A stretch of 64,000 nt of DNA from Corynebacterium jeikeium (GCF_028609885.1 NZ_CP063195.1:2356001-2420000), one strand, 5' to 3'; shown: positions 8,671-18,041, counted from the first letter of the stretch. The notes: generated by a model from the sequence alone, not told the origin. Program-made: numbers and translations.

Positions 8671-9557
8671 GGTGCGCCTCCGTTTCTGCCCATCTCATTG
8701 GCTCTGTGGAACCCTTCCCGCATTTCGCCGAGCGCCTCGCCATTGGCGGAGCCGGCCAGCGTCTCGAAAAGGTTCCACGGCCCGTCTGCACCGCTATCAC
8801 CGCCACTGGACCAGGGTTCCTCCCAGCCTGCACGGCGCAGCAGGGCGCTGATCACCCCGCCGGTGAAACCCCATAGGACCAGCGGGTTTTCCTCGCCGAT
8901 GTGCAGGTTCCAGGCCGGTCCGCGCCAGCCGGCAAAGCCCACCTCGAAGCGTCGCTCCGGGTTCACCAGCTCGCCCAGGGGGTAGGGCTCAACCCAGTCG
9001 TTTTCGGTTGTAGGGCAGCTTACCGCATGGGGTTGACGCCACCACGCCACCACTGGCACCACTGCAAAATTTGAACGATCAATGTAGATCGGTTGCAGTA
9101 CTGCAAACGGCTCCACCGTGTCCGGGTTCAGCCCCGTTTCCTCCTCGGCCTCCCGCAGGGCGGTCTCCACCGGCCCAGCGTCGGCTTCCTCCAAACGCCC
9201 GCCGGGAAAGGCCACCTGTCCGCTGTGGTTGCGCATGGTTGGCGTGCGGTGGGTCAGAAGCATGGTTGCGTCGGCGGGGATGGCCTGCCTGCCTGTGGCG
9301 CTGGCAGGGCGGGAGAAGGTGGCGTCACCAGAAAGAAGAATCAGCACCGCCGAGTAGCGGGGCGGGCGGCCATGCTCGTCGACCTCCGGCACGATCCGGG
9401 CGGAGTCGTTGAGGTACTGGTGGATGTCCACCTCGCGGCACTCGCGGGCGAAGTCGTGTAGCCATTCGGGCAGGTTGGAAGGCAGTTCTGGCTGTTCTTG
9501 CATACGTGCGAGCCACCGGTCTAGGTGGGTGTTCGGCTGCGAATTCGAGCTGGTCAT
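8667..9557 (-). CDS. NUDIX hydrolase (CoA pyrophosphatase-like)
   Basis: The 296-aa NUDIX protein is the counterpart of Rv3672c. The Nudix box is visible at about residues 118-143 (GGRLEEADAGPVETA then REAEEETGL), with the spacing seen in NudL/NUDT7-like coenzyme A diphosphatases. The substrate is inferred from that subfamily only. Its start overlaps the end of the upstream thioredoxin-like gene (ATGA at 9557-9554), and its end overlaps the marP start in the same way, indicating translational coupling. One dispersed GGCGTCA/A-tract motif (9321) lies inside, antisense to the gene. Confidence 0.87.
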   Translation of the reverse strand: MTSSNSQPNTHLDRWLARMQEQPELPSNLPEWLHDFARECREVDIHQYLNDSARIVPEVDEHGRPPRYSAVLILLSGDATFSRPASATGRQAIPADATMLLTHRTPTMRNHSGQVAFPGGRLEEADAGPVETALREAEEETGLNPDTVEPFAVLQPIYIDRSNFAVVPVVAWWRQPHAVSCPTTENDWVEPYPLGELVNPERRFEVGFAGWRGPAWNLHIGEENPLVLWGFTGGVISALLRRAGWEEPWSSGGDSGADGPWNLFETLAGSANGEALGEMREGFHRANEMGRNGGAP

Positions 9558-10261
9558 AGAACCTCCTGCACCGCCTTTTCCATTTCCTCGGCACTGTGGA
9601 AGGTCTGCGCGTACAGGTGCGCGCGGGTGCCGTCCGGGTTGTAAACCACAGTCAGTGGCACCACCTTCGGTAGATTCGCCGCGGAGTCGAAAATGTGGTT
9701 GGAATCCTGGAAGCTGGGCAGCTTATTCACATCCAGGTCGCGCAGCATGTCCGCCCCGGCCTGCCCCTTGGCATCCAGGTGAACTCCCACGACATTCCAC
9801 TCGGGGTGCTGTTCGGCGAGTTTCTGCACCACCGGCAGTTCCTCACGGCAGGGGGCGCACCACCATGCCCAGACGTTCACGACTGTGGGCTTTCCAGCCA
9901 GACGTTCGGCCAGGGAGGTCTGTGACTTGGCTGTGTCACCCCCTGTCCCACCTTCTGTCAGGCACGGGAGGCGCACGTCCTTCAACTCCGCCTCGGGGCT
10001 CACGGCGGCCCCCCTCTCTCCCCCGCCTTCATCTTCGCCTGCCGGGCAGCGGACCTCGTTCGCAACCTCGACAGGCCCGTCGTCCGCTGGGGCCGAGGGG
10101 GCGTCCTCCTCCATAGAAGACGCGGGCGCACCTGCGTCATCCGCAGAATCATCGCGCAACGCGGCAATCAGCGGCACGCAAAGAATCGCAATGCCAACAA
10201 CCAGCGTGACCGCGATGATGATCGCGCGTGTGCGGGCGGAGTGTTCGACAGGTGCAGACAT
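9554..10261 (-). CDS. membrane-anchored TlpA-like thioredoxin
   Basis: The 235-aa protein has an N-terminal transmembrane helix (about residues 12-35), an acidic low-complexity linker, and a TlpA/ResA-like thioredoxin domain with active site WAWWCAPCREELP near residue 140. It should act outside the membrane in thiol-disulphide exchange. It is the counterpart of Rv3673c. It lies 9 nt after nth and overlaps the nudix gene by ATGA. Confidence 0.88.
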   Translation of the reverse strand: MSAPVEHSARTRAIIIAVTLVVGIAILCVPLIAALRDDSADDAGAPASSMEEDAPSAPADDGPVEVANEVRCPAGEDEGGGERGAAVSPEAELKDVRLPCLTEGGTGGDTAKSQTSLAERLAGKPTVVNVWAWWCAPCREELPVVQKLAEQHPEWNVVGVHLDAKGQAGADMLRDLDVNKLPSFQDSNHIFDSAANLPKVVPLTVVYNPDGTRAHLYAQTFHSAEEMEKAVQEVL

Positions 10262-10270
10262 AACAGGAAA

Positions 10271-11086
10271 TCAGTCTACCTGGCTGCTTGCCTCGAACCC
10301 CGCCATATCTAGTAGGTGGTCGCGGTCGTCCGACTTAATCATTGTTGACGCCACCTCAGGGTCAGCCGGCCCCGCCATCCCGAAGCTTGGGCACTGACGC
10401 GCCAAAAAGCAGGCTCCACAGGCCGCCCGGCGCGAATGGCAGATTCGTCGGCCGTGGAAGATCGCCCGGTGGGAGTACAGAGTCCATTCCTTGCGCTCGA
10501 TTAGCTCCATGAGGTCGCGCTCGACCTGCACGGGGTCTTCGTGTTCCGTGAGCTTCCACCGGCGGGCCAGGCGCCCCAAGTGCGTATCCACGGTGATGCC
10601 CGGCACGCCGAAAGCGTTTCCCAGCACCACATTTGCAGTCTTTCGCCCCACGCCGGGGAGTTTCACCAGTTGCTCGAGCGTGCCGGGCACCTCGCCACCG
10701 TGCCTTTCCACGATCGCTTGGCCAAGCCCCACAATGCTTTTTGCCTTCGAGCGGTAGAAGCCTGTGGACTTGATGAGCTGTTCGACATCCTCGATGTTCG
10801 CCTCCGCGTAGTCGGCAGCGGTGGGATAGCGCCGGAACAGCGCAGGGGTAACGGCGTTGACGCGCTTATCGGTGCACTGTGCGGACAGTACGGTGGCCAC
10901 CAGTAGCTCAAGTGGGTTGCTAAAATCCAGCTCGCAGTGTGCGTCCGGGTATGCCTCCGCGAGCATTCGGTTTATCTTGCGGGCACGGCGCTTGCGGCCC
11001 AGCGGGGTTTCCTCACCCTTCGCAGCGATGTGCGCGCCGATGCGCGGCAGGGTGGGTTGAGCGGACGGGGCGGTGTGGTGAGTCAT
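10271..11086 (-). CDS. nth: endonuclease III (Nth), base-excision repair DNA glycosylase/AP lyase
   Basis: The protein has 271 aa from the ATG at 11086 (GGAAGG 5 nt upstream); an upstream start at 11134 is unlikely. The helix-hairpin-helix [16 protein letters not shown] with the catalytic Lys, the catalytic Asp in [12 protein letters not shown], and the C-terminal [4Fe-4S] motif C-x6-C-x2-C-x5-C ([17 protein letters not shown]) are all present. It excises oxidised pyrimidines and incises abasic sites. It is the first gene of the operon nth-tlpA-nudix-marP and diverges from glxR, as Rv3674c does from Rv3676. Confidence 0.95.
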   Translation of the reverse strand: MTHHTAPSAQPTLPRIGAHIAAKGEETPLGRKRRARKINRMLAEAYPDAHCELDFSNPLELLVATVLSAQCTDKRVNAVTPALFRRYPTAADYAEANIEDVEQLIKSTGFYRSKAKSIVGLGQAIVERHGGEVPGTLEQLVKLPGVGRKTANVVLGNAFGVPGITVDTHLGRLARRWKLTEHEDPVQVERDLMELIERKEWTLYSHRAIFHGRRICHSRRAACGACFLARQCPSFGMAGPADPEVASTMIKSDDRDHLLDMAGFEASSQVD

Positions 11087-11298
11087 AGAACCTTCCACTT
11101 CGACGAAAAGCAGTTCTGCGAGCAAAAGCGACAACTAATAATATTTTCAAATGTACCTTCACCCCGAATTGCGCTGTGACATAGTTGGGTATGATCTAAC
11201 AAAAGAGACGAACCATACATATATGGCGTGATGTACGCTACACAGGTGAGGTGGTTACCCGAGCCACCGCGATGCCAGAAACGGAAGTGAAACTAAGG

Positions 11299-11982
11299 AT
11301 GGCAGAAGTATCCGAAATACTATCGAGGGCGGGCATTTTCCAGGGTGTTGAACCCAACGCAGTCCGCACCCTCATCGAGCAGCTGGATACCGTCAAATTT
11401 CCTCGTGGCACCACCATCTTCGACGAGGGTGAGCCGGGCGACCGACTGTACATCATTATCAGCGGCAAGGTGAAGCTCGCCCGCCACTCGGTAGATGGGC
11501 GTGAGAACCTGCTGACTGTCATGGGCCCTTCCGACATGTTCGGCGAGCTGTCCATCTTCGACCCTGGTCCCCGCACCTCATCCGCCGTCTGCGTGACGGA
11601 GTTGCAGGCAGCAACGATGGACTCCACGATGCTGCACAACTGGATCAGCGAACACCCGGAGATCGCCGAGCAGCTGCTGCGCGTGCTGGCCCGCCGCCTG
11701 CGCCGCACCAATAATTCTCTGGCAGATCTGATTTTCACGGACGTTCCCGGCCGCGTAGCCAAGGCTCTGCTGCAGCTGGCGAACCGTTTCGGCACCCAGG
11801 AGGGCACCGCATTGCGCGTGCACCACGACCTGACCCAGGAGGAGATCGCCCAGCTGGTCGGCGCCTCCCGTGAGACCGTGAACAAGGCGCTGGCGGAGTT
11901 CGCCCACCGCGGGTGGATCCGACTGGAGGGCAAATCCGTACTCATCTCGGACACCGAGCGCCTAGCCAAGCGCGCTCGCTAG
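11299..11982 (+). CDS. glxR: GlxR, cAMP-responsive CRP-family global regulator
   Basis: From the ATG at 11299 the product is 227 aa, the length I recall for C. glutamicum GlxR, and it looks near-identical to that protein. The cNMP-binding domain (residues 10-125, phosphate-binding cassette [17 protein letters not shown]) and the C-terminal winged HTH ([21 protein letters not shown]) are clear. It should control central carbon metabolism and many other genes in response to cAMP. An in-frame GTG at 11251 would add 16 residues and seems less likely. A TGTGA-N-TA half site at 11174-11182 upstream may be an autoregulatory site but its second half is poor. Confidence 0.95.
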   Translation: MAEVSEILSRAGIFQGVEPNAVRTLIEQLDTVKFPRGTTIFDEGEPGDRLYIIISGKVKLARHSVDGRENLLTVMGPSDMFGELSIFDPGPRTSSAVCVTELQAATMDSTMLHNWISEHPEIAEQLLRVLARRLRRTNNSLADLIFTDVPGRVAKALLQLANRFGTQEGTALRVHHDLTQEEIAQLVGASRETVNKALAEFAHRGWIRLEGKSVLISDTERLAKRAR

Positions 11983-12047
11983 GGCTGCTCGCCACTTTTG
12001 GGCAGCGCTTGAGCGGCGCGCTCCGGGTGGAGCTATAGATAACACAC

Positions 12048-12080
12048 AAAAAAGCCCGCACCTTCTGGTGCGGGCTTTTT
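12048..12080. terminator. bidirectional intrinsic terminator between glxR and the MBL gene
   Basis: A perfect 9-bp stem GCCCGCACC/GGTGCGGGC with a TTCT loop is flanked by A6 on the left and T5 on the right. It can serve both convergent genes. Confidence 0.93.
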
Positions 12081-12099
12081 CAGGTGGCAGTAGCCTCCG

Positions 12100-12930
12100 C
12101 TAGTCTTCGTCACCGCGCAGGAAGCGCAGCGTCACACGAGTAGACTGCGCCGCGGCGTTGCGCAGCACCGGATCCACATCCGTGTAGATCTCATCGACGA
12201 TCTCATTCACCGAAGCGTCGTCACCCAGCTTCTTCAGCGCTTCCTTGACCTGCTCCAGGCGCTGCTCACGGCGGTCGATGTACTTCTGTGCAACCTCCGC
12301 CAAGTTCGGCAAATCCGGGCCGTGGCCAGGCAGCAGCGGCTTATCCTGGCCGCGCTCGCGCAGCTTGGAGAGGGTCTCCAGGTAGGCCCCCAGGTCACCA
12401 TCAGTCTCGGAAATCATGGTGGTGTGGCGGCCAGCGAGGGTATCGCCAGTGATGATGCCCTCAACGTCGGAATCGTCGGTGCCACCGTTGGAGTGAATAA
12501 AGAAGGCAACACAGTCGGAGGTATGACCCGGGCAGTGGACGACCTCGATAGTCGGGGTGAGCCCCTCGAAGGAGATGATCTCTCCATCCTTCAACTCGTC
12601 AGCTGCGATGCAGTACTGCTTGTCGAAAGCGCGAACCGCCGCGCCGGAGATCTGACGGAAGCGCTGAGCACCGTTGGCATGATCGGCGTGACGGTGAGTC
12701 AACAACACAACGCCGATCTCTGCACCACCCTCGGTGGCCTTGGTGTTCAACACATTCAGGTGACCCTCGTCCTGTGGACCCGGATCCACCACAACGGATA
12801 CTGTGTCGTTTTCTCCCTTAATCACCCAGGAGTTCGTGCCTTCAAGGGCAGCGTAGCTGGGGTTCGGCGCGAGAACGACGCCGGCGTTCGGGGTTACTGG
12901 ACGTAGTTGGCTATAAGCGGGGTGCTTCAT
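12100..12930 (-). CDS. metallo-beta-lactamase-fold hydrolase (Rv3677c-like)
   Basis: The 276-aa protein has the metal-binding signature LTHRHADHANGA (HxHxDH) near residue 79, a second-shell His in VHCPGHTSDCVAF and Asp in IITGDTLAG. It is most like the glyoxalase II/LACTB2 branch with a C-terminal helical domain. LACTB2 relatives are RNases, others thioesterases; the substrate is not determinable. It converges on glxR. A -10-like TACACT precedes the ATG closely on the minus strand, with GGGAGG between. Confidence 0.85.
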   Translation of the reverse strand: MKHPAYSQLRPVTPNAGVVLAPNPSYAALEGTNSWVIKGENDTVSVVVDPGPQDEGHLNVLNTKATEGGAEIGVVLLTHRHADHANGAQRFRQISGAAVRAFDKQYCIAADELKDGEIISFEGLTPTIEVVHCPGHTSDCVAFFIHSNGGTDDSDVEGIITGDTLAGRHTTMISETDGDLGAYLETLSKLRERGQDKPLLPGHGPDLPNLAEVAQKYIDRREQRLEQVKEALKKLGDDASVNEIVDEIYTDVDPVLRNAAAQSTRVTLRFLRGDED

Positions 12931-12958
12931 GCCTCCCAGTGTAGTTCGAACCGCGATT

Positions 12959-13426
12959 TTATGCGCTGATCTGCGCGACGATTTCTACCTCTACGGGGGC
13001 ATTCAGTGGCAGTGCGGCCACACCGACTGCGGCGCGGGCATGCACACCGGCCTCGCCAAAGATCTCCCCCAAAAGTTCGGAGGCGCCGTTGATCACGCCT
13101 GGCTGTCCACCGAAGTCCGCGGTAGAGGCAACAAATCCGTTGACCTTCACGATCCGTTCGATGTTATCGATACCCACCAGGTCGTCAATGGCGGCAATAG
13201 CGTTCAGCGCGGCGGTACGGGCGGCGTCATAAGCCTGCTCTTCAGTCACCTCAGCACCGACCAAGCCCGTGACGGGCAGCTGGCCGTCCACGAAGGGCAG
13301 CTGGCCAGAGGTGTAGACCATGTTCCCGCTACGCACGGCCGGTACATAAGCCGCGACGGGAGCCGCCACCGGAGGTAGCTGCAGTCCGAGCTCTTCTAAC
13401 TTTTGGCGAAAGTTCTGCTGTGCCAT
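12959..13426 (-). CDS. RidA/YjgF-family protein (Rv3678c-like)
   Basis: The 155-aa protein has the RidA fold: SGNMVYTSGQLPFVDG near residue 32, the central NALNAIAAIDDLVGIDNIERIVKV segment, and a C-terminal VEVEIVAQI strand. Canonical RidA deaminates reactive enamines and imines arising from PLP enzymes; the distant Rv3678c subgroup is not biochemically assigned to my knowledge. The ribosome-binding/start region is part of a perfect 15-bp tandem duplication. Confidence 0.85.
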   Translation of the reverse strand: MAQQNFRQKLEELGLQLPPVAAPVAAYVPAVRSGNMVYTSGQLPFVDGQLPVTGLVGAEVTEEQAYDAARTAALNAIAAIDDLVGIDNIERIVKVNGFVASTADFGGQPGVINGASELLGEIFGEAGVHARAAVGVAALPLNAPVEVEIVAQISA

Positions 13427-13454
13427 ATTTATTACTTCTATATTTATTACTTCT
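13425..13454. repeat. perfect 15-bp tandem duplication at the ridA translation start
   Basis: ATATTTATTACTTCT occurs twice back to back (13425-13439, 13440-13454). On the minus strand each copy supplies AGAAG followed by TAATAAATAT, so the Shine-Dalgarno-like element and start-codon context are duplicated. Only the gene-proximal copy has a G completing ATG. Confidence 0.95.
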
Positions 13455-13469
13455 GTTGCCTCTTTTGCC

Positions 13470-13628
13470 CTACTGCTCCAGCGGGCGCTTCATGTAGGCA
13501 ACGTGCTGCTCACCGGTCGGGCCGGGCAGGACGGAAACGAGCTCCCAGCCATCCTGACCCCAGTTATCCAGGATCTGCTTAGTGGCGTGAGTGAGCAGCG
13601 GTACGGTTACGTATTCCCATTTAGTCAT
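13470..13628 (-). CDS. DUF4177-family 52-aa protein
   Basis: This small ORF translates as a 52-aa protein beginning MTKWEYVTVPLLTHATKQIL and containing QDGWELVSVLPG, the hallmark of DUF4177 proteins. It is the counterpart of Rv3678A between the RidA and WhiB4 genes. ATG at 13628, stop TAG at 13470. No enzymatic residues are evident; function unknown. It lies in the minus-strand run whiB4 - DUF4177 - ridA, 17 nt after whiB4 ends. Confidence 0.88.
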   Translation of the reverse strand: MTKWEYVTVPLLTHATKQILDNWGQDGWELVSVLPGPTGEQHVAYMKRPLEQ

Positions 13629-13645
13629 GGGAACCACTGTAGTGA

Positions 13646-14020
13646 TTACTTCTTCGTAGCGCTGGCAGCTTCGAGCTGGCCGGCGAAGAAGTCCGCCCAG
13701 CTGGTGATCTCGGGGTGCTTGCGCAGCAGCGCACGGCGCTGGCGCTCAGTCATGCCACCCCACACGCCAAACTCCACCTTGTTGTCCAGGGCATCGGCGC
13801 GGCACTGCAGCACGACGGGGCAGTGGCGGCAGATGGCCACAGCCTTACGCTGGGCAGCGCCCTTTACAAAAAGCTCGTCCGGATCCACGTTGCGGCAGTG
13901 CGCCTGAGTGATCCACTCGCCGCGATTATTAAAGGACTCGCGGGTCGTAATCTGTTCAGCAGGCTGGCAGGTCGGCTTGGAGCCGCTGGTCACCTTCGTG
14001 CGGGCAAGCGATGCAGTCAT
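13646..14020 (-). CDS. whiB4: WhiB4-like iron-sulphur regulator
   Basis: The 124-aa product starts at the ATG at 14020, which has GGAGGA 6 nt upstream. Cluster-binding cysteines are visible as AHC, then ICRHCPVVLQC (C-x2-C-x5-C), followed by the GVWGG turn and basic helix (TERQRRALLRKHP) typical of WhiB proteins. In mycobacteria WhiB4 is a redox-sensing DNA-binding protein controlling antioxidant genes. Synteny (Rv3681c next to ponA2) supports the assignment. It diverges from the PBP gene. Confidence 0.92.
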   Translation of the reverse strand: MTASLARTKVTSGSKPTCQPAEQITTRESFNNRGEWITQAHCRNVDPDELFVKGAAQRKAVAICRHCPVVLQCRADALDNKVEFGVWGGMTERQRRALLRKHPEITSWADFFAGQLEAASATKK

Positions 14021-14479
14021 TCTCTTCCTCCGAAACGTGCCTCCAGCAGGGACGGCCCTCGCGCCTTGTGCGTCGGTTGTCGTTTGGTACCGCCAACTGC
14101 CGTAGAGGCTTGCTGTAGTAGTAATTTTATTCACACGTTTTTAGAAGTGTCGAATAGGTCACATTTTGGGGGTAACTGATGCCCACGCGACATTTCTTAA
14201 GTATGGATTCAACCGACCAGCGAAAACTGTAGATCTGCTACCCACCCCGCGACCTTTTCTTTTTGACGCCCATACGATCCCGCTGGTCAGCCCACCAGTA
14301 AACCGTGTCGCACGTCACATCTTGAACTTTTCCCATATCGGCGCCGGAATGAATTTTTTCCACGAGAGATGCATAAAACTGCAAAGGAGGAGATCACCCC
14401 CGACGGTTGGCGTGAGGGCGTCACAAGGAGTCACTAAGGAAAGACCAAAAAGGCCAAAGCGTTGTCCGAGGCGTGGGTT
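14021..14479. other. whiB4-PBP divergent intergenic region
   Basis: This 459-bp gene-free stretch must contain promoters for both whiB4 and the PBP gene. Two dispersed motif copies in opposite orientation (TGACGCC at 14264 preceded by a T-rich tract, GGCGTCA at 14417 followed by AGGAAAG) are the only recognisable structure. No convincing small ORF or RNA was seen. Confidence 0.6.
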
Positions 14480-16735
14480 ATGGTGATAGCCGTGGACGCA
14501 CCGAAGCCATTTCTGAAACTGTTCCTCGCCATCCTGGCCGGTGGCGTGCTGCTGGCCGCTGCCATCCTGCCGTTTGCAGGCGCGGGTGGCTGGGTAGTAA
14601 ACGCCAGTACGGACGCGATGAACTCCAACGTGCAGGACATCTCCGAGAACAACTCGGTGCCACTGCGCTCGCGGATAACTGACAGGGATGGCAAGACAAT
14701 CGCCTGGGTGTACAACCAGAACCGCACAGAGGTGCCGTCAGACAAGATCTCCCAGGCAATGAAAGACAGCATCGTTGCCATCGAGGATCGCCGCTTCTAC
14801 CAGCACAAAGGCGTGGATATCCGCGGCACCCTGCGCGCCGCAGCGGCGAATTTCTCCAGCGGTGGGGTCTCGGAGGGCGCGTCGACGATTAACCAGCAGT
14901 ATGTGAAGAACTACCTGTGGCTAATCGAGGCGGAGAACGAGGACGAGGCTGCTCAGGCCATCGAAACCTCTCTACCCCGCAAGCTGCGCGAAATGAAGAT
15001 GGCTGGCGACTTGGACGACAAGCTGTCCAAAGACGAAATCCTGACGCGCTACCTGAACCTGGTCTCCTTCGGCAACAGCGCCTTCGGCGTTCAAGCCGCG
15101 GCGCAAACCTACTTCGGCGTGAACGCGTCGGACCTGAATGACAATCAGGCGGCCTTCTTGGCTGGAATCGTGCAATCCACCAGCGCACTGGATCCGTACA
15201 CCAACCCAGAGGGCGCGAAGCAGCGGCGAGACGCGGTACTGCAGGCACGTGTGAACGCGGATAGCCTGTCGCAGGCCAAGGCGGACGAGCTCTCGAGCAA
15301 GCCGCTGGGCGTACTAAAAGAGCCGAAGGTTCCCTCCAACGGCTGCATCGGCGCCGGCGGCTCCGGGTTCTTCTGCGATTACGTGCTGGAGTACCTGGAT
15401 AAGAAGGGCATCTCCAAGGACGAGGTGGCTAAGGGCGGTTACACGATCCGCACCACGCTGGACGCACAGGCGCAGAAGCAGGCGGAAACGGCCGCCCGCA
15501 GCAAGGTTTCGCCAGACCAAGAGGGCGTATCGGCCGCCACGAATTACATCGCACCCAAGGATGGCAAGCACCAGGTGGTGGCCATGGCCTCCTCGCGCGA
15601 GTATGGGCTAAGCCAGGACGAGCGGGAGACCGTACTGCCGCTACCGCACTCACTGCAGGGGCACGGCGCCGGCTCCGTGTTCAAGATCTTTGCGGCCGCG
15701 GCTGCGCTGGAAGACGGCATGGGGCTTAACACTAACCTCGCGGTGCCTACCCGCGCCGAGGTTGAAGGCATGGGCGCAGGTGGCGCACCGGGCTGCCCGC
15801 CGAACAAGTACTGCGTGGAAAACGCGGGCTCCTACAAGCCCAACATGACGCTGAAGGAAGCCTTAGCAACCAGTCCGAACACCCCCTTCATCGAGATGGC
15901 GGAGAAGCTGGGCATGAAGCGCATCACGGACATAGCTATCAAGCTAGGCTTGCGCTCCTACAAGAATGAGGGCAGCTTCGACGGCGAACACTCCGTGGAG
16001 GAATACATCAAGGACAACAACCTTGGTTCCTTCGTGCTGGGCCCCACAGCCGTCGACCCACTGGAGCTTTCCAACGTGGCCGCCAGCCTGGCCGACCACG
16101 GCCGCTGGTGCGAACCCACGCCCGTGCTGTCCGTAAAGGACCGCAATGGCAAAAAGGTAAAAATGGAGAAGGCGGACTGCGAGCAGGCCATCGACAAGAA
16201 GATCGCCGATGCGCTGGCAAACGGCCTGGGCAGCGACGTGCAGCAGGGCACTGCCTCTGCTTCCGCCCGCGCGACCGGCTGGAGCGGACCGCTGTCCGCC
16301 AAGACGGGTACGACGGAAACCAGCTTTTCCGCGGCGTTCCTGGGCTTCACCTCCGGTTGGGCTGGATCCTCCTACATCTTTAACGACGGAGGCACGGCGA
16401 AGAACCTGTGCACCGCGCCTGTGCGCCAATGCGGCAACGGCAACCTCTACGGCGGTAACGAGCCCGCACAGATTTTCTTCGAGGCCTCGAAGCCGATGAT
16501 CAAGAAGTACGGTGGCGGCAAGCTGCCCTCCTACGACAAGAAGTACGACGCAGGCACAAACCCCGGCAAGTGGGGAGCGCCCGCATCCACCGGCGAAACG
16601 GGTGGTGGCGCCTCGAGTGGCGGCAACTCCGCACCCGCCCCGCAGGCACCACAGGGCCAAGGGGAGCTGGACCTCCCGCCGGAGATCCGCCGCGGCCTCG
16701 ATGACCTCGATGACTTTCTGAACCAGCTCCGCTAG
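14480..16735 (+). CDS. class A penicillin-binding protein (PonA2-like)
   Basis: This 751-aa bifunctional peptidoglycan synthase starts at the ATG at 14480 (GAGG 8 nt upstream); an in-frame TTG at 14462 adds 6 residues. Order: N-terminal membrane helix (about 8-32), GT51 glycosyltransferase (EDRRFYQHKGVDIRG, STINQQYVKNYL) and transpeptidase with SxxK in GAGSVFKIF, SxN in SPNTPF and KTG in SAKTGTTE. The tail (about 680-751) is Pro/Gly/Ser-rich, with no PASTA domain, unlike mycobacterial PonA2. Rv3682 is the positional equivalent. Confidence 0.92.
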   Translation: MVIAVDAPKPFLKLFLAILAGGVLLAAAILPFAGAGGWVVNASTDAMNSNVQDISENNSVPLRSRITDRDGKTIAWVYNQNRTEVPSDKISQAMKDSIVAIEDRRFYQHKGVDIRGTLRAAAANFSSGGVSEGASTINQQYVKNYLWLIEAENEDEAAQAIETSLPRKLREMKMAGDLDDKLSKDEILTRYLNLVSFGNSAFGVQAAAQTYFGVNASDLNDNQAAFLAGIVQSTSALDPYTNPEGAKQRRDAVLQARVNADSLSQAKADELSSKPLGVLKEPKVPSNGCIGAGGSGFFCDYVLEYLDKKGISKDEVAKGGYTIRTTLDAQAQKQAETAARSKVSPDQEGVSAATNYIAPKDGKHQVVAMASSREYGLSQDERETVLPLPHSLQGHGAGSVFKIFAAAAALEDGMGLNTNLAVPTRAEVEGMGAGGAPGCPPNKYCVENAGSYKPNMTLKEALATSPNTPFIEMAEKLGMKRITDIAIKLGLRSYKNEGSFDGEHSVEEYIKDNNLGSFVLGPTAVDPLELSNVAASLADHGRWCEPTPVLSVKDRNGKKVKMEKADCEQAIDKKIADALANGLGSDVQQGTASASARATGWSGPLSAKTGTTETSFSAAFLGFTSGWAGSSYIFNDGGTAKNLCTAPVRQCGNGNLYGGNEPAQIFFEASKPMIKKYGGGKLPSYDKKYDAGTNPGKWGAPASTGETGGGASSGGNSAPAPQAPQGQGELDLPPEIRRGLDDLDDFLNQLR

Positions 16736-16807
16736 CGCATTAGCTCCGCCGCGCGTGACGCACGGCGGGTATGTCCCGCCCACGGGCGAAACGATACCCT
16801 GGGGAAC

Positions 16808-17812
16808 GTGAAGAACAATCGTCGGAACTCCTCAGCGAACTCGCCAGCCCAGCCCCGCAAACGTCTGCTCACCCCCGCCAACGTGCTGAAAAGCGCGCTC
16901 GGAGTTGGGGCGGCCGGCGCGGCGGTCGCTGCGGCGTCATATAAAGAAACCCTAAAATTCCAGCATCACGAGGTAACAGTGCCGCTGCTTGAGCCCGGCA
17001 CGCTACCCGACGATTGGGATAGCTTCCGACTGCTGCACGTCAGCGACCTGCACATGCTGGACAAGCAGAAGCACAAGCAGGAATGGGTCGCCGCGCTGGA
17101 CCGCCTGGACCCGGACCTGGTGGTCAACACGGGCGACAACCTCGGCGAGGAGGACGGCGTGCCGGGAGTACTCCGCGCGCTCGGGCCACTGCTGGAACGA
17201 CCCGGCGTGTTCGTTTTCGGCAGCAACGACTACTTCGCGCCGCGCCCCGTGAACCCCTTCATCTACCTGCTGGGCAAGAAGCGCAAGCCCTCCCAGGTGC
17301 AGCTGCCATGGAAGGGGATGCGCGCGGCCTTCATCGAACGCGGCTGGCACGACGCCTCGAACGCCACCGTCGAGTTCGCCATCGACCCCGCCGCGACGGG
17401 CTCCCTGACCAGTCCAGAAAAGATCAAGCTGGCCATCGCGGGCGTGGACGACCCTCACCATGAGCTGGACGATTACTCGCGGATCGCGGGGCGCCCTAAT
17501 AGTGACGCCGACCTGGCCATCGGGCTGAGCCACTCCCCGGAACCGCGCGTCCTGGACCGCTTCGCCGCCGATGGATACCAGCTGGTGCTGAGCGGTCACA
17601 CGCACGGCGGGCAGCTATGCCTGCCGGGTGGGCGCGCCATTGTGACGAATTGCGGCATCGACAGGAGCCGGGCGCGCGGGCTTTCCCGCTGGACCGAGCG
17701 CATGTGGCTGCATGTGACCAACGGGCTGGGCAGCTCTAAGTACGTGCCTTTCCGCATTTTCTGCCGCCCGTCGGCGACGTTGATCCACATTGTGGAGAAG
17801 CCGGCGGGCTAA
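16808..17812 (+). CDS. metallophosphoesterase (Rv3683-like)
   Basis: The 334-aa calcineurin-like phosphoesterase has metal-binding motifs in order: HVSDLHMLD, VVNTGDNLGE, FGSNDYF, GLSHSPEP and LSGHTHGGQL. A short hydrophobic N-terminal segment (GVGAAGAAVAAASY) suggests membrane attachment or export. YkuE-like relatives act on envelope substrates; the substrate here is unknown. The start is a GTG at 16808 with a -10-like TACCCT ending 7 nt upstream, compatible with leaderless translation. Confidence 0.88.
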   Translation: MKNNRRNSSANSPAQPRKRLLTPANVLKSALGVGAAGAAVAAASYKETLKFQHHEVTVPLLEPGTLPDDWDSFRLLHVSDLHMLDKQKHKQEWVAALDRLDPDLVVNTGDNLGEEDGVPGVLRALGPLLERPGVFVFGSNDYFAPRPVNPFIYLLGKKRKPSQVQLPWKGMRAAFIERGWHDASNATVEFAIDPAATGSLTSPEKIKLAIAGVDDPHHELDDYSRIAGRPNSDADLAIGLSHSPEPRVLDRFAADGYQLVLSGHTHGGQLCLPGGRAIVTNCGIDRSRARGLSRWTERMWLHVTNGLGSSKYVPFRIFCRPSATLIHIVEKPAG

Positions 17813-17834
17813 AAATGCCCGTTATGCAGCCATT

Positions 17835-17864
17835 TTGAAAATTGCCCCCCTCGGGAGCTATAGT
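17835..17864 (+). promoter_or_regulatory. candidate promoter of tRNA-Pro
   Basis: TTGAAA (17835-17840) and TATAGT (17859-17864) are separated by 18 bp, upstream of the tRNA gene, giving a leader of roughly 90 nt. Confidence 0.5.
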
Positions 17865-17959
17865 TGTTCGAGTTGCAGCCGTTGGCTTTGCTTAGCTCCC
17901 TTTCACAGGGTTGCGTTGTGAATTTTTCGCAGAGGCAGGACTAGCGTGCCGCTCCAGAC

Positions 17960-18036
17960 CGGGATATGGCGCAGCTTGGTAGCGCACCTCGTTCGGGACG
18001 AGGGGGTCGCAGGTTCAAATCCTGTTATCCCGACCA
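17960..18036 (+). tRNA. tRNA-Pro (anticodon CGG)
   Basis: The cloverleaf can be drawn directly: acceptor CGGGATA pairs with TATCCCG, the anticodon stem CCTCG/CGAGG encloses loop TTCGGGA (anticodon CGG), the T arm contains GGTTCAAATCC, and the gene ends with an encoded CCA after discriminator A. It decodes CCG. An accessory iron-regulated gene cluster begins immediately downstream, a common arrangement at integration hot spots. Confidence 0.95.
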
Positions 18037-18041
18037 GATTT

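Noticed and set aside
11174-11189. GlxR autoregulatory site TGTGA-N6-TCACA
   Set aside because: Only the left half and central TA match; the right half reads TGGGT, so it is not listed as a site.
14166-14486. 106-aa ORF in the whiB4-PBP gap
   Set aside because: No ribosome site, no domain-like sequence, and it runs across the PBP start.
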